From the NCBI GenBank assembly GCA_018268895.1, contig JAFDVP010000001.1, positions 310,001 through 374,000 on the forward strand: a stretch of DNA of 64,000 nucleotides. The letters are read 5' to 3'. Source of the DNA: Acidobacteriota bacterium. GTDB lineage: Bacteria; Acidobacteriota; Terriglobia; Terriglobales; Acidobacteriaceae. Made by a program: the position numbers and the translations under genes. The notes beneath the pieces are model-generated. The model was not told the origin of the DNA and ran no database searches. It saw only the letters and a list, made by a program, of their open reading frames with translations. Positions 35,964 to 47,039 of this stretch are shown here, in pieces (positions within the stretch are counted from its first letter, which is position 1; every line of letters begins with the position of its first letter).

Positions 35964-36788
35964 TCAGGTCACCGGATTCTCAAGTGTTCCGATTCCGTCG
36001 ATGCTTATCTTTACGAGGTCGCCAACAACAAGCGTGAAGTCATCGCCGGGAACGATGCCGGTGCCCGTCATCAGGAACGCTCCCGCAGGAAAGCTATTTT
36101 CGCGGAAGAGATATTCGGCGAGCAGCTTCGGTTCGCGCTTCAACTCGGCAAGAGAGGTGTCTCCGCTGAAGGCTGTTTTCCCGCTGCGAACGATCTCGAT
36201 CTGAATGCCGGTCGAGCGCGGAAGAGGCTCGGAGCTTAGCAGGATCGCCGGGCCAATCGCGCAACTTCCGTCGTAGACCTTCGCTTGTGGCAGATAGAGC
36301 GGGTTCTCGCCTTCGATATCGCGCGAGCTCATGTCGTTGCCGATGGTGTAGCCGGTGATGACTCCTGTCGAACTTATGAATAGCGTCAACTCTGGTTCAG
36401 GGACGGACCACGTTGCATCCTTGCGGATGCGTACATTTGCTCCAGGGCCAACGACGCGATTGCCGCTGGACTTGTAGAAGAGCTCGGGCCTGTCAGCGAC
36501 GTAGACGCGATCGTAGAAGGTGCCCCCACCTGCGTCTTTTGACTCCTCCATGCGCGCATTGCGGCTTCTGTAATAGGTCACTCCAGCGGCCCACACCTCC
36601 TGGCTGCCGACAGGCGCGAGGATCGCAGTTCCGGCGGGCTGTTGCACGGCTTTACCGGCAAGCGCAGACTGCGCGCGTTGGTAGATATCGGGGCTGGAGA
36701 TCAGCTCGTCCCAGTCCGCCGCTTCGAGCAGAAAGTAGTTGCCTTTGTCCTCGACGATAGAGCCGGATGTCGTGCGGTAGAGTCGCAT
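35964..36788 (-). CDS. FAH-family 2-keto-3-deoxy sugar-acid dehydratase-like protein
   Basis: A 274-aa fumarylacetoacetate hydrolase-family protein. The domain spans about residues 70-270, with [58 protein letters not shown] and a late [12 protein letters not shown]. In oxidative pentose pathways such proteins act as 2-keto-3-deoxy-pentonate dehydratases; others are hydrolases. Start at the ATG at 36788, five bases after the stop of the dehydratase gene, is natural; upstream codons lie in that gene. It is the last gene of the cluster. The expected next enzyme (alpha-ketoglutarate semialdehyde dehydrogenase) is not here. Confidence 0.85.
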   Translation of the reverse strand: MRLYRTTSGSIVEDKGNYFLLEAADWDELISSPDIYQRAQSALAGKAVQQPAGTAILAPVGSQEVWAAGVTYYRSRNARMEESKDAGGGTFYDRVYVADRPELFYKSSGNRVVGPGANVRIRKDATWSVPEPELTLFISSTGVITGYTIGNDMSSRDIEGENPLYLPQAKVYDGSCAIGPAILLSSEPLPRSTGIQIEIVRSGKTAFSGDTSLAELKREPKLLAEYLFRENSFPAGAFLMTGTGIVPGDDFTLVVGDLVKISIDGIGTLENPVT

Positions 36789-36793
36789 TCGTT

Positions 36794-38797
36794 TTACTTG
36801 TCCTCGATAGTTGCCTGTTGCGGTTGGTTCTGCTGAAGACGGCTCACGATGGCATCGGTGTCGTAGACGCACCCGCCCCAAACTCCGCCGCTGGCTTGAA
36901 CCAGCGCAGCCCACAAACGAGTTGCGGCGGGGAGCTCAGGGTGCGGCGCCAGATCGCCCCGCGCCGAGCGCGCTGCAAGAAGCCGCGCTCCTTCTTCTGC
37001 GGTGAAGCGCCGATTACCTTCGCCGATGAGATTGACGGAGCCGAGAAGCGCGCCGCGGTCGATGGCGATCTCAATCACATCACCATCGAGCAAGCGGCCG
37101 ACCGGTCCTCCCGCCAGCGCCTCGGGCGAGATGTGCCCGAGGCAGGCCCCGGTGGAAACGCCGCTGAACCGCGCATCGGTAAGCACCGCGACATGCTTGC
37201 AGTGCGGAAGGCTCTTCAACGCAGAGGTGACCTGATAGATCTCCTGCATACCCGCGCCTGCCGGGCCTCCGCAGATAAGGACGATCACATCGCCCTTGCC
37301 GATCTCGCCGCGTTTAATGGCATTGATTGCGGACGCCTCCGAGATGAAGACCTTTGCAGGGCCGATGTGGCGATAGGTGTTCGTCTCGTCGACGAGCGAT
37401 GGATCAATCGCCGTGCTCTTGATGACCGAGCCTTCAGGCGCAAGGTTGCCGGAAGGGAAGCAGACCGTGGCGGTGAGTCCGCGTTGCCGCGCACTGTCCG
37501 GCGACATGATGACATCGTCGGCATCAATGCTGTCGAGATCGAGCAACCGCTTTTTCATGATGCGGCGGCGCTCGCTCTGCTCCCACCAGTTCAGATTTTC
37601 GCCGAGCGTCCCGCCGGTGACCGTCTTCGCAGTTGTATCGAGCAGTCCAGCGCGCCGCAGGTGCAGCATCACCTCTGGAACTCCTCCTGCGAGGAAGACC
37701 TGTACCGTCGCAAAATTCCTGGGGCCGTTGGGCAGAGCATCGACCAGCCGTGGCACCTCACGATTGATGGAAGTCCAGTCGTCTACAGATGGCCGTCGCC
37801 TGCCTGCGGCGTGAGCAATTGCCGGAATGTGAATCAGGAGATTGGTAGAGCCTCCAAAGGCTGCATGAAGAACCATCGCATTGCGAATCGCTGCATCGGT
37901 CAATACATCCTGTGTGCCAATCCCGAGCTGCATCATGCGGATCATTGCGCGCGCCGACCTTGCAGCGGCGTCGAGCCACACCGGCTGACCCGATGGAGCA
38001 AGCGCTGTGTGCGGCAGCGACAGACCAAGCGCCTCGGCAACCACCTGTGATGTTGCAGCGGTGCCAAGAAACTGACAGCCTCCACCGGGGCTTGCACACG
38101 CTCGGCATCCCACCTCAGCGGCGTAATCGAGAGTGATCTGGTTCTGCGCATAGCGCGCGCCGATGGTCTGCACCTTGCCCGCGTCCTCGCCCTCATCGGG
38201 CAGAAGCGTGACGCCGCCGGGAACGAGGATGCTGGGAAGAGGGCCAGAGGTAGCAAGGGCCATCATCATCGCGGGAAGCCCCTTGTCGCAGGTTGCAACG
38301 CCGAGGACGCCGCTGCGATTCGGCAGCGATCGCATCAGGCGTCCCAGCACCATCGCCGCATCATTGCGGTAGGGAAGCGAGTCGAGCATGCCGGCCGTTC
38401 CCTGCGTGCGTCCGTCGCAGGGATCGGTGCAGGCTCCGGCGAACGGAGTTGCATGCAGGTTGCGAAACTCGCGCGCAGCCTCAGCGACGAGCAACCCAAC
38501 CTCCCAGTGGCCGGTATGAAAGCCCAGTGCGATCGGCGTTCCATCTTGTGCGCGTACGCCGCCGTGCGTGCTGAGGATCAGAAACTCCGGATCGCGCAGC
38601 CGCGATGGCTCCCACCCCATGCCTGCGTTCTGGCTCAGGCCGAACAGGTTGCCGGAAGGTTGCGTCAACAGCATCTCTGGCGTGATGGGAAGAACGCCTT
38701 CAGGGCCGGGGGCATGGGTCTTGACGCCTTCGTACTGCGAAGTGTCGCCTTCGAGAACATCGGTTACAGTTATCGAGCTATGCGATGACGGGTTCAT
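36794..38797 (-). CDS. IlvD/Edd superfamily sugar-acid dehydratase, YjhG/YagF type
   Basis: A 667-aa iron-sulfur dehydratase. It matches the YjhG/YagF D-xylonate dehydratases in length and in long stretches: [51 protein letters not shown]. Cluster cysteines are in [17 protein letters not shown] and [16 protein letters not shown]. It turns a C5 or C6 sugar acid into its 2-keto-3-deoxy form. It overlaps the MFS gene by 20 bp. With the lactonase, the SDR and the FAH-family protein it makes a non-phosphorylative aldonate pathway, most likely for xylose or arabinose. Confidence 0.9.
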   Translation of the reverse strand: MNPSSHSSITVTDVLEGDTSQYEGVKTHAPGPEGVLPITPEMLLTQPSGNLFGLSQNAGMGWEPSRLRDPEFLILSTHGGVRAQDGTPIALGFHTGHWEVGLLVAEAAREFRNLHATPFAGACTDPCDGRTQGTAGMLDSLPYRNDAAMVLGRLMRSLPNRSGVLGVATCDKGLPAMMMALATSGPLPSILVPGGVTLLPDEGEDAGKVQTIGARYAQNQITLDYAAEVGCRACASPGGGCQFLGTAATSQVVAEALGLSLPHTALAPSGQPVWLDAAARSARAMIRMMQLGIGTQDVLTDAAIRNAMVLHAAFGGSTNLLIHIPAIAHAAGRRRPSVDDWTSINREVPRLVDALPNGPRNFATVQVFLAGGVPEVMLHLRRAGLLDTTAKTVTGGTLGENLNWWEQSERRRIMKKRLLDLDSIDADDVIMSPDSARQRGLTATVCFPSGNLAPEGSVIKSTAIDPSLVDETNTYRHIGPAKVFISEASAINAIKRGEIGKGDVIVLICGGPAGAGMQEIYQVTSALKSLPHCKHVAVLTDARFSGVSTGACLGHISPEALAGGPVGRLLDGDVIEIAIDRGALLGSVNLIGEGNRRFTAEEGARLLAARSARGDLAPHPELPAATRLWAALVQASGGVWGGCVYDTDAIVSRLQQNQPQQATIEDK

Positions 38798-40133
38798 TGG
38801 CTCCGGAGTGCGCGGGCTTAGGTTTAGGCAATAGAAGTATCAGCAGGGAAGAGAATATCAATGAAGAAGACATAAGCAGAAAGCCTGCGCGTGAGCTTCC
38901 GGTAACCGCCTGCAAGAGCCCGACAAGATAGCTCCCGGCAAAGCCGCCCAGCGCGCCGAAGCTATTGATCACGGCGAGAACTTCAGCCGTGACATTGCGC
39001 GGCAGACGCTCCGGAACGATAGCCCAGAAGGGGCCATAAGGCGCATACATGCAGCCCCCGGAGATGACGAGACACACAAAGGCGGCAATAAAGCTGTTGT
39101 CTGCAAACAGAAATGAGCCAAGCATCCCCAGACCGGAGGCAAGAAGGAACGGCCATACCAGGGGCTCCCTACGCAGCGTTTTATCCGAAATGTAGGAGAC
39201 GGCCATCATCAAGATAATGGCGACGACATAGGGAATCGCGGCAAGCAGGCCCGTCTGCCCCATGGTCATCGAGCCGCCACTCCGGATGATTGTCGGCAGC
39301 CAGAGCACAAAGCCATAAAGTCCCAGGCTCCAGCAGAAATACTGGATCGATAGCAGAATGACGTCTCCGCGGATCAGCGCCTTTCGCATCGACTTTACCG
39401 GCTCCATCGCAGCCTGTTCGCGCGTGAGCACTTCTTCGAGCGCCTCAGCCGCCGATGCGCTGAGCCATCGAGCCTCGGACGGCCGGTCGCGAACCGTGGC
39501 GATCCACACCGGGGCCCACAGCACCGTTGGAATCCCCTCGAGGATGAACGTCATCTGCCAGCCGTAAGCCTGAATGAGATAGCCGGTGATGGCCGACATC
39601 CAAAGCACTGTGATCGGGTTGCCAAGGATGAAGACCGAGTTGGCGCGGGAGCGTTCCTCGCGCGTAAACCAGCGCGTAAGCAGGACCAGCATTGTCGGAA
39701 AGATGACACTCTCCGCAACGCCGAGGAGAAACCTGTCCAGCGCGAGCAGCCAGAACTCGCGGATGACTCCTGTCAGGGCCGCCAGCGATCCCCACGTAAC
39801 AAGCGCAAAGAAGATGAGCCAGCGTGCGCTGCCTCTTCCTGCGATTCTCGCGCCCGGTATCTGAAACGTGAAGTAGCCGAGGAAGAAGAGCGCACCCAGC
39901 AGTGAAGTCTGCGCGCCGGTGATGTGGAGTGTAGCGGCCAACCCCGCCGCAGCCCCGAAGCCATAGTTGGCGCGATCGAGATATGCCAGGCTGTAGGTGA
40001 TGAAGACAGCGGGTATCAGGTAGAACCAGCGCCGCCTCAGGTTCCGCGCAATGTCCTGCTCAGCGTCCGAGGAGAGAGCCTCGTGTGAGAGTGCATCGGG
40101 ATTGCGCGAAGTAACCTTCATTGGGAGTGCCAT
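38778..40133 (-). CDS. MFS transporter of the anion:cation symporter type (sugar-acid uptake)
   Basis: A 451-aa permease with about twelve membrane helices. The N-terminal [20 protein letters not shown] and [20 protein letters not shown] are typical of the ACS family that takes up galactonate, hexuronates, tartrate or phthalate. [18 protein letters not shown] is the loop motif. ATG at 40133 or 40121 are both possible. It sits between the SDR and dehydratase genes, so uptake of the aldonic acid or a related acid is the best guess. Confidence 0.87.
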   Translation of the reverse strand: MALPMKVTSRNPDALSHEALSSDAEQDIARNLRRRWFYLIPAVFITYSLAYLDRANYGFGAAAGLAATLHITGAQTSLLGALFFLGYFTFQIPGARIAGRGSARWLIFFALVTWGSLAALTGVIREFWLLALDRFLLGVAESVIFPTMLVLLTRWFTREERSRANSVFILGNPITVLWMSAITGYLIQAYGWQMTFILEGIPTVLWAPVWIATVRDRPSEARWLSASAAEALEEVLTREQAAMEPVKSMRKALIRGDVILLSIQYFCWSLGLYGFVLWLPTIIRSGGSMTMGQTGLLAAIPYVVAIILMMAVSYISDKTLRREPLVWPFLLASGLGMLGSFLFADNSFIAAFVCLVISGGCMYAPYGPFWAIVPERLPRNVTAEVLAVINSFGALGGFAGSYLVGLLQAVTGSSRAGFLLMSSSLIFSSLLILLLPKPKPAHSGANEPVIA

Positions 40134-40161
40134 TCCTGGTGGAAACCTGTTTGTGCGTCTA

Positions 40162-40899
40162 TCAACTCATGTACCATCCACCGTTCAGATTGATCGTCTG
40201 ACCGGTGACGTACCCGGTTGTGGCCAGGAAAACCGCCGCGCGCGCGATCTCGTCCACTTCGCCGAAGCGTCCTACCGGAATCATCTCGGGACGAATGGAC
40301 TTTTTCCCGCGAATCATGTCCGTCTCGACCAGCGCCGGTGCGATCGCGTTCGACGTAATGCCTTCCTTTGCAAGCAGGCTCGCATAGCTGTGCATCAGCC
40401 CCAGCATTCCTGCCTTGCTTGCGGCATAGTGTGGGCCGATCACGCCGCCGGTCTGCGCCGCAACCGATGACAGAAAGATCAGCCGCCCCCATCGCCGTTC
40501 GCGCATTCCCGGCACTGCAGCCTGTGAAACGAGAAACGCTGAGGTAAGGTTCGTCTGGATCGTCTCGTTCCAGTCCGCCAGGCTGAGTTCAGTGAGCGGC
40601 TTGCCAGGATTGATTCCAGCATTGTTGACCAGAAGATCGACGGGGCCAAGCTCGTGCGTGACCGCGTCGAGCAGGCGCGCGACCTCTTCTTCGCGGGAGA
40701 CGTCAGCCTGCACCGCCATGGCCCGTCCATCGCCTTGGCGGATTGCGTCGACGATGGCCGCTGCCTCATCTTTGGCATGGAGAAAGTTGACGGCGACCGA
40801 GCATCCTTTGGAGGCAAACGCCAGCGCCATGGCCCGGCCAATGCCACGCGACCCTCCAGTGATCAGCGCCGTCTTTCCCCTGAGAGACACTTCAGCCAT
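40162..40899 (-). CDS. SDR family oxidoreductase (sugar dehydrogenase-like)
   Basis: A 245-aa classical short-chain dehydrogenase. NAD(P) motif TGGSRGIGRAMA, NNAGINPGKPL, catalytic Ser in FLSSVAAQTGG and [15 protein letters not shown] precedes the ATG. By sequence alone it could be a FabG-type reductase; by position between the lactonase and the MFS gene, oxidation of an aldose to its lactone is the likely role. The substrate is uncertain. Confidence 0.85.
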   Translation of the reverse strand: MAEVSLRGKTALITGGSRGIGRAMALAFASKGCSVAVNFLHAKDEAAAIVDAIRQGDGRAMAVQADVSREEEVARLLDAVTHELGPVDLLVNNAGINPGKPLTELSLADWNETIQTNLTSAFLVSQAAVPGMRERRWGRLIFLSSVAAQTGGVIGPHYAASKAGMLGLMHSYASLLAKEGITSNAIAPALVETDMIRGKKSIRPEMIPVGRFGEVDEIARAAVFLATTGYVTGQTINLNGGWYMS

Positions 40900-40956
40900 C
40901 CACTTCTCCTATGCGATGAAAATTATTTGGCGTGTTGCATCGGCGAGTACAGGCAA

Positions 40957-42024
40957 TCAGGGGCGAAATCCCGGAACCTTCAAGCGAATGCTATAGACCG
41001 AATCGGTAACGGTTGCGTAGAGAGTCATCGCATCATCGCCTCCCCACGCGACATTCGAGGCGTTCTTCGGCGTGAGGATCGTTCCAAGGTGCTTGCCCTC
41101 GGGCGAGATGATCCAGATACCGCCCGGTCCCGAAGAGTAGAGATTGCCGTGGATGTCCACCTTCATGCCATCGGGGCCGCCGGGACGATGGTCGCCCGAT
41201 GCGTCAAGAAATAGTGTGCCGGCCTCGAGTGTTCCGTCTTTTTTGACGGTATAGCGCATCCACTTCTTCGCTCCCGAGTCGGCAATATAAAGCCATTTGT
41301 AATCTGGTGAGAACGCAATACCGTTGGGGCGCGGCAGGTCGCTAATGACCAGTTGCAGCTTACTCCGCTCGGGGGCGGCCCCCGGCTTTACATTGACGGC
41401 GCCGGGAATGCGATAGACGCCGTTGACCTTCAGCTTCTTCTCCGGGTCGGTATCCGATTGTGTCCGCAGGCCATACGGAGGATCGGTGAAGTATAGCGAG
41501 CCGTCGCGCCCGTAGACGAGATCGTTCGGGCTGTTCAGCGGTTTGCCCTGGTAGCTGTCGGCCAGAATTGTCACCGCGCCGTGCGGGTCCATCGTCTCAA
41601 ACCGCATGATGTTTCGCGCGGCGTGCCCTGCGACCGTCAGCCGGCCCTTGCTGTCGAGCGTCATGCCGTTCGTTCCCGGCTCCTTGCCGCCGTAAGGCTC
41701 GGTTCCGCGATACCCGCTGGGTTGCAGCCATAGGCTGACCTTGCCGTCGGCGCCCACCTCTCGGATGCTGTTGCTTGGAATGTCGGCAAACATCAGCGTG
41801 CCAGGAGCGATCCAGACAGGGCCTTCCACCCACGTAAAGCCGTTCGCTATAAGGTGCCATGTGCTGTTGCTGTCGATCAAAGCGTCCAGCGATGGGTCCA
41901 GCCGTTCGATCTGAGAGACATGTGCAGGCGAGATTGGCGTTTCAGTCTGCGCAGGTCGTTTACACCCTGTTGATAGAGCGAGAAGACAAAAGACACCTGC
42001 TGCAACTGCATTGCCTGTACGCAT
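40957..42024 (-). CDS. SMP-30/gluconolactonase family lipoprotein
   Basis: A 355-aa six-bladed propeller lactonase with a lipoprotein signal (LLALSTGC, Cys near residue 21). Metal-site segments are VEGPVWI (Glu), LNSPNDLVYG (Asn/Asp) and RPNGIAFSPD, and PDGMKVDIHGNLY. It should hydrolyse an aldonolactone in the periplasm. ATG at 42024 has GGAGG eight bases upstream; a GTG one codon earlier is less likely. First gene of the five-gene sugar-acid cluster. The terminator at 42115-42153 isolates it from infB. Confidence 0.87.
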   Translation of the reverse strand: MRTGNAVAAGVFCLLALSTGCKRPAQTETPISPAHVSQIERLDPSLDALIDSNSTWHLIANGFTWVEGPVWIAPGTLMFADIPSNSIREVGADGKVSLWLQPSGYRGTEPYGGKEPGTNGMTLDSKGRLTVAGHAARNIMRFETMDPHGAVTILADSYQGKPLNSPNDLVYGRDGSLYFTDPPYGLRTQSDTDPEKKLKVNGVYRIPGAVNVKPGAAPERSKLQLVISDLPRPNGIAFSPDYKWLYIADSGAKKWMRYTVKKDGTLEAGTLFLDASGDHRPGGPDGMKVDIHGNLYSSGPGGIWIISPEGKHLGTILTPKNASNVAWGGDDAMTLYATVTDSVYSIRLKVPGFRP

Positions 42025-42114
42025 CACAAATCCTCCGAAAGCTACAACGCAAGTTATAGGCGATTTCGCGTCAGATGCAGTGTAGTGTGTTTTAAGGATT
42101 ATTTTCTGTCAAAA

Positions 42115-42153
42115 ACTAATACCCTGCTCTCAAGGAGAGAGCAGGGTATTAGT
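42115..42153. terminator. Strong intrinsic terminator of the rimP-nusA-infB operon
   Basis: ACTAATACCCTGCTCTC (42115-42131) pairs perfectly with GAGAGCAGGGTATTAGT (42137-42153). On the minus strand the run TTTTTGAC follows, so it terminates infB transcripts. Confidence 0.88.
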
Positions 42154-42162
42154 TTCACTGTT

Positions 42163-45100
42163 TTATACGTTGACTGATTCGTTCGAGGCTTTCTCGGCCT
42201 TTCGCTGTGCCGCCGTCTGGCCGAGTTCTGCGGCCAGCTTCTCGGTGGTAAAGGCTTCGATGAAGTCGCCAACCTGGATGTCCTTGAAGTTGCCGAGATC
42301 GATACCGCACTCGACACCCTGCCGGACCTCGGACGCATCGTCCTTGAAGCGCTTGAGCGAGGCAATCTTGCCCTTCCATATCTCATCGCCATTGCGCATC
42401 ACCTTCACCTGCGCGTCGCGCCGGATCAGGCCATCGCGCACGATGCAGCCCGCAATCTGACCGACCTTGGTGATCTTGAAGACGTTGAGCACCTCGGCGC
42501 GTCCAAGGTAGTTCTCCTTGAACACCGGCTCCAGCAGCCCGTACATCGCCTTGGTGATCTCGTCCTGCAGCTCGTAGATGATCGAGTGCAGCCGGATCTC
42601 GACGTTCTCGCGCTCGGCGATCTCCGCGGCCTTGCGATCGGGGCGAACGTTGAAGCCGATGACGACGGCGTTCGAGGCCGAAGCAAGCAGCACGTCGGAC
42701 TCGGTGATGGTTCCGACGCCCGCGCGAAGCACGCGTACGCGGACCTTCTCCGTCGACATCTTCTCGAGCGAGTCGGCCAGCACTTCGACCGAACCCTGCA
42801 CGTCGCCCTTCAGGATCAGGTTCAGGTCCTTCATTCCGGCCTGCTTGATCTGCTCGGCGAGTCCCTCGAGCGAGACGCGCGAGCTCTTGGCCAGCTGCGC
42901 CTCGCGTTCCTTCATGGAGCGGTAGCGAGCAATCTCCTTGGCACGGTCGCGATCGGCCATGGCAAGGAAGGTGTCGCCAGCATCCGGGATGGCCTCGAGG
43001 CCGAGGATCTCGACCGGGGTCGAGGGACCGGCTTCGGCGATCGAGCGGCCGCGGTCGTCGAACATGGCACGAACCTTGCCGAAGGTGTTGCCGACGATGT
43101 AGCTGTCGCCCGTGCGAAGCGTGCCGTTCTGCACCAGGATCGACGCCACCGCACCGCGTCCGCGGTCCAGCTTGGCCTCGATCACGGTTCCGACCGCTGG
43201 GCGATCGGGTTGCGCCTTCTGCTCGTTCACATCGGCCACCAGGCAGATCATCTCTTCGAGCTTGTCGAGGTTCATGCGCTTCTTGGCCGAGACTTCGACG
43301 AACTCGACCTCGCCGCCCCAGCCAACGAGCTGCAATCCGCGCTCTGCGAGCTGCTGCTTGATGCGGTCCGGGTTGGCTTCCGGCTTGTCGATCTTGTTGA
43401 TCGCCACAATCATCTTTACGTTGGCGGCCTTGGCGTGGTCGATCGCCTCGAGCGTCTGCGGCATCACACCATCGTCGGCTGCGACAACGATAACGACGAT
43501 GTCGGTGACCTTTGCGCCGCGTGCGCGCATGCGGGTGAAGGCCTCGTGGCCCGGCGTGTCGAGGAAGACGATCTCGCGTCCAAAGGCCGGTGAGTCCGGC
43601 TTCGAGACGTGGACCTTGTAGGCGCCGATGTGCTGCGTGATACCGCCCGCCTCGCCTGCGGCAACATCCGTCTGGCGGATCGCGTCGAGCAGCGAAGTCT
43701 TACCGTGATCGACATGGCCCATGACCGTAACGACAGGCGAGCGCACGATCTCGGTCATGCCGGTCGTGTCTTCCAGGAAGCCTTCGATCGCCTCATTCTC
43801 AAGCTGCTCTTCGACCGAGATGATGGTCGCGTCCGCGCCAAACTGGCGAGCCACGTCCTTCACCAGCTCGCCGTCGAGCGACTGGTTCACCGTAACGAAG
43901 ACGCCCCGCATCAGCAGCGTCGCGATGAGATCCTTGCCGCGAATATCCAGCTTCTCGGCGAGATCCTTCACGCTGATGCCTTCGGTCACGGTGATGGTGC
44001 GGGTGATCGGCAAAGGCTCATGCGGAATCTGCGCTCCGCCAAAACGTGGCGGAGGCGCAAAGCCCTTCATCGGGCCTTCTTTGGACTTCTCGTAGCGCTG
44101 TCCGCCGCCGCGGCGTTGTGCTGGACGGCCCACAGGACGTCCAGCCGGAGCATCGCCTGATCCCGGAGGAAGAAGGCCAGGAGCACCCGGGCGCGGTCCA
44201 CCAAATCCAGGACGTGCGCCAAAACCGGGCCGGGGCCCGCCAGGACCGCCAAAGCCGGGGCGCCCACCGGGGCCGCCAGGGCCTCCCGGGAAGGTGCGCG
44301 TCGGGTGCATCGGCCGCCGGGCTCCAGGAGACAATGGGGGACGGCTTCCCGGAGCACCGGGAGCCTGCGGACGTGGCCGCTCAAAGATAGGACGGTTGCG
44401 CGGAGGCGCTCCCGGCGCAGGTGCCGGGGCCGTGTAGATAGGGCGCGGTCCCGTCTGCGGCATAATCACGCGGCGTGCCGGAGGTGCGGGCGCGGCGGGA
44501 GCCGTTGGGGCTTCAAGCGCAGCGGCGGCAGGTACGGCCGGAGTCTCCGCAGTGGGAGCTTCAGGCGTTGGCGTCGCGGCTACAGGAACCTCAGGTGCGG
44601 CAGGTGCAGGTTTCGGCGCAGCGGCTGGAGGCACTACGAGCGCAGGGCGCTCATGTGCAGCAGGGGCCGCAACAGCCGGTGGAACAACAGCCACGGGAGG
44701 ACGCGCGATGACCGGGCCGGCCGGAGGCCTGCTCGCGATCGCCGGGGGGGGGGCTGGCTGAACGATGATATTCGCCTGTGGACGTGGCTGCGGAACGATC
44801 TTGCGTGGGCCCTGCGGGGCCACAGGCGGCACAGCAGCTACCACAGGAGTTCCAGGCGCAGTTGGCTTAGGCGCAGCCACTACAGGAGGAGCCACAACCG
44901 CCGGACGCGGAGCCACAGGAGGAGCGGCCTTTGCCGCCGTCTCTGCCTGTTTCCGTTCGAGAATAGCCTTTAGAGCATCGCCTGGTTTTGACGCCTTTGA
45001 GAGATCGAACTTCAGCTTTGTCTCGGCTGGCTTCGGTGCACTGGCCGTGCGGCTTCCGCCCGACAGGTACGCACGAACCTTCTCCGCTTCATCGACCTCG

Positions 45101-45216
45101 ATCGAGCTCGAGTGGGTCTTCTTTTCTGTGACGCCAACCGCCGTCAGCGCGTCCAGAATGGACTTGCTCTTTACTTCCAGTTCGCGTGCCAGATCGTTGA
45201 TTCGAACTTTGCTCAT
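42163..45216 (-). CDS. infB: Translation initiation factor IF-2
   Basis: A 1017-aa IF-2. The N-terminal IF2_N domain ([20 protein letters not shown]) is followed by a very long Pro/Ala/Gly-rich linker (about 65-385), a second short N domain (about 410-460, [20 protein letters not shown]), and the G domain with [12 protein letters not shown] near residue 500, DTPGHEAF and NKIDKP. Domains II-IV follow. AAGGA precedes the ATG. A run of ten C on the coding strand (44744-44753) lies in the linker. In many bacteria a ylxR/rnpM gene lies between nusA and infB; here the 128-bp gap has none. Confidence 0.97.
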   Translation of the reverse strand: MSKVRINDLARELEVKSKSILDALTAVGVTEKKTHSSSIEVDEAEKVRAYLSGGSRTASAPKPAETKLKFDLSKASKPGDALKAILERKQAETAAKAAPPVAPRPAVVAPPVVAAPKPTAPGTPVVAAVPPVAPQGPRKIVPQPRPQANIIVQPAPPPAIASRPPAGPVIARPPVAVVPPAVAAPAAHERPALVVPPAAAPKPAPAAPEVPVAATPTPEAPTAETPAVPAAAALEAPTAPAAPAPPARRVIMPQTGPRPIYTAPAPAPGAPPRNRPIFERPRPQAPGAPGSRPPLSPGARRPMHPTRTFPGGPGGPGGRPGFGGPGGPRPGFGARPGFGGPRPGAPGLLPPGSGDAPAGRPVGRPAQRRGGGQRYEKSKEGPMKGFAPPPRFGGAQIPHEPLPITRTITVTEGISVKDLAEKLDIRGKDLIATLLMRGVFVTVNQSLDGELVKDVARQFGADATIISVEEQLENEAIEGFLEDTTGMTEIVRSPVVTVMGHVDHGKTSLLDAIRQTDVAAGEAGGITQHIGAYKVHVSKPDSPAFGREIVFLDTPGHEAFTRMRARGAKVTDIVVIVVAADDGVMPQTLEAIDHAKAANVKMIVAINKIDKPEANPDRIKQQLAERGLQLVGWGGEVEFVEVSAKKRMNLDKLEEMICLVADVNEQKAQPDRPAVGTVIEAKLDRGRGAVASILVQNGTLRTGDSYIVGNTFGKVRAMFDDRGRSIAEAGPSTPVEILGLEAIPDAGDTFLAMADRDRAKEIARYRSMKEREAQLAKSSRVSLEGLAEQIKQAGMKDLNLILKGDVQGSVEVLADSLEKMSTEKVRVRVLRAGVGTITESDVLLASASNAVVIGFNVRPDRKAAEIAERENVEIRLHSIIYELQDEITKAMYGLLEPVFKENYLGRAEVLNVFKITKVGQIAGCIVRDGLIRRDAQVKVMRNGDEIWKGKIASLKRFKDDASEVRQGVECGIDLGNFKDIQVGDFIEAFTTEKLAAELGQTAAQRKAEKASNESVNV

Positions 45217-45344
45217 CCGTTCCTTTTTTGCTTCCCTAGCGCCCTTAGCTGCTCATATCAGCCTCTTCGAGGTAGGAATTGTGGGTGCTTCTATTATTAC
45301 CGACTTTGCTGCATCCGCGATGCAGCGCGGAGAAACGACTGCGG

Positions 45345-46925
45345 CTAGCCACGGTCGTTTCCGTCGTCAATACCTTCGTCCGAGACCTCCTGGGCTTCAT
45401 CGACCAGGGTGTCTACTGTATCGTTGTCCTGCTCAATCTGCTCTTCGCGCGCATCCGCTTCGCTCAAGGCATCGGAGCCGGATGCCCTGTTCTCGGCATC
45501 TGCGATGTCCTCTGTCGAGAAGGAGTTGACCTCTTTGGCGCGGCCTTTGCCAGCCTCACCCGCAAGAATCTCTTCAGGGGTCTTCTCCAGCGAGGTCTCT
45601 TCCGCTACCGCGCCTGAAGCTTCTGCCGCAGCCGGACGCTCTTCGCCCTCTTCGTACTGGCCGAAGTAGTGGCGCACGGCGACCGAGATCTTCTCGACTG
45701 TCTTTTCGCCGATGCCCGGGACTTCCTCCAGTTGCTCCGGCGTCATGTCCGCCAACGCTTCGACCGTCGTGATTCCGGCAGCGATCAGCTTCTCCAGGAT
45801 CGATTCGCCAAGCTCCGTCACCTGCTCGATCGGAGTCGAAGGTCCGCCGCCCATGGCCTGCATCTGCTGCTCGACCTCCTGGCGCTTCTCCTCCTCGCTC
45901 TTGATGTCGATCTTCCATTGCAGCAGCTTCGCCGCCAGCCGGACGTTCTGTCCCTTCTTGCCGATCGCCAGCGAAAGCTGCGTGTCGTCGACGATCACCT
46001 CGAGCTGCTTCTCGCCCAGGTCGGTGATCGAGACGCGGCTCACCTTCGCCGGTTGCAGCGCCTTCTCGGCAAAGGTCGTGATCTCGTCCGAGTACTCGAT
46101 GATGTCGATCTTCTCGCCGCGAAGCTCGCGGATGATCGACTGCACACGCATGCCCTTCATGCCCACGCACGCGCCCACCGGGTCAACGTCCTTGTCGCGC
46201 GACTGCACCGCGATCTTGGTACGCTCGCCTGCCTCACGCGCAATAGCCTTGATGCTCACCGTGTTGTCGTATATCTCCGGAACTTCGCTCTGGAACAGGT
46301 TCTGCACCAGCACCGGTGAGGCCCGCGAGACGATCACCTGCGGCCCCTTGGCCGCGCGGTCCACGCGCAGCAACACAACGCGCACGCGCTCGCCCACGGC
46401 AAACTGCTCCAGCCGCGACTGCTCGCGCTTCGGCATCCTAGCCTCGGCCTTGCCGATGTCGAAGATCACGTCCATCGGCTCCAGCCGCTTCACCGTCGCC
46501 GTCAGCACCTCGCCCGCGCGGTGGTTGTACTCGTTGTAGACCGTGTCGCGCTCTGCCTCGCGCACCTTCTGGAAGATGACCTGCTTGGCCATCTGTGCGG
46601 CGATGCGGCCCAGCGGAGTCGTGTCCTTGTAGAAGCGCAGCTCTCCGCCCACCTCGACCTCGGGCGCAAGCTCGCGCGCCTGCTCGAGTGTAAGCTGGTT
46701 CACCTCGTCTTCGACCAACTCCGGGCTCTCGACCACCGTCTTGAAGACATAGGCGCGGATCTCGCCGGACTCGCGGTCCATCTCGGCGCGCATGTTCTCC
46801 TGTGTCTTGTAGTACTTGCGCGTCGCCAGCGCGATCGCGTCTTCTACGGCGCCTACGACTACACCGGGGTCGATGCCCTTGTCCCGGCTCAAGATCTCAA
46901 TCGACTGATACAAAGCACTTGCCAT
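45345..46925 (-). CDS. nusA: Transcription termination/antitermination factor NusA
   Basis: A 526-aa NusA. The N-terminal RNA-polymerase-binding domain (1-130; ALYQSIEILSRDKGID, VGAVEDAIALATRKYY) is followed by the S1 domain (about 137-205, GEVLTATVKRLEPMDVIFDI), the KH pair (about 230-375, including VGACVGMKGMRVQSIIRELR and LAIGKKGQNVRLAAKLL), a helix-hairpin-helix segment near 385-435 (GITTVEALADMTPEQLEEVPGI) and an acidic disordered tail of about 85 residues. It is in the usual order rimP-nusA-infB. Confidence 0.97.
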   Translation of the reverse strand: MASALYQSIEILSRDKGIDPGVVVGAVEDAIALATRKYYKTQENMRAEMDRESGEIRAYVFKTVVESPELVEDEVNQLTLEQARELAPEVEVGGELRFYKDTTPLGRIAAQMAKQVIFQKVREAERDTVYNEYNHRAGEVLTATVKRLEPMDVIFDIGKAEARMPKREQSRLEQFAVGERVRVVLLRVDRAAKGPQVIVSRASPVLVQNLFQSEVPEIYDNTVSIKAIAREAGERTKIAVQSRDKDVDPVGACVGMKGMRVQSIIRELRGEKIDIIEYSDEITTFAEKALQPAKVSRVSITDLGEKQLEVIVDDTQLSLAIGKKGQNVRLAAKLLQWKIDIKSEEEKRQEVEQQMQAMGGGPSTPIEQVTELGESILEKLIAAGITTVEALADMTPEQLEEVPGIGEKTVEKISVAVRHYFGQYEEGEERPAAAEASGAVAEETSLEKTPEEILAGEAGKGRAKEVNSFSTEDIADAENRASGSDALSEADAREEQIEQDNDTVDTLVDEAQEVSDEGIDDGNDRG

Positions 46926-47039
46926 GTCATTCGTCCTTCTACTGCGTGTTTCGATATCTCGTTGTCTTGTCCTGAAAGGCTCTGTTCACCCTTCCAGGCC
47001 TGAATCTCTTTCTTGAATCTCTCTGATGCAGCGCCGAGG

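Noticed and set aside
36767..38050. 427-aa plus-strand frame
   Set aside because: Antisense to the YjhG/YagF-type dehydratase, which matches its family along its whole length.
44744..44753. Run of ten G (C on the infB coding strand) as a phase-variation tract
   Set aside because: It lies in the Pro/Ala linker of an essential gene and the frame is intact; a switch here is implausible. It could still be a sequencing weak point.
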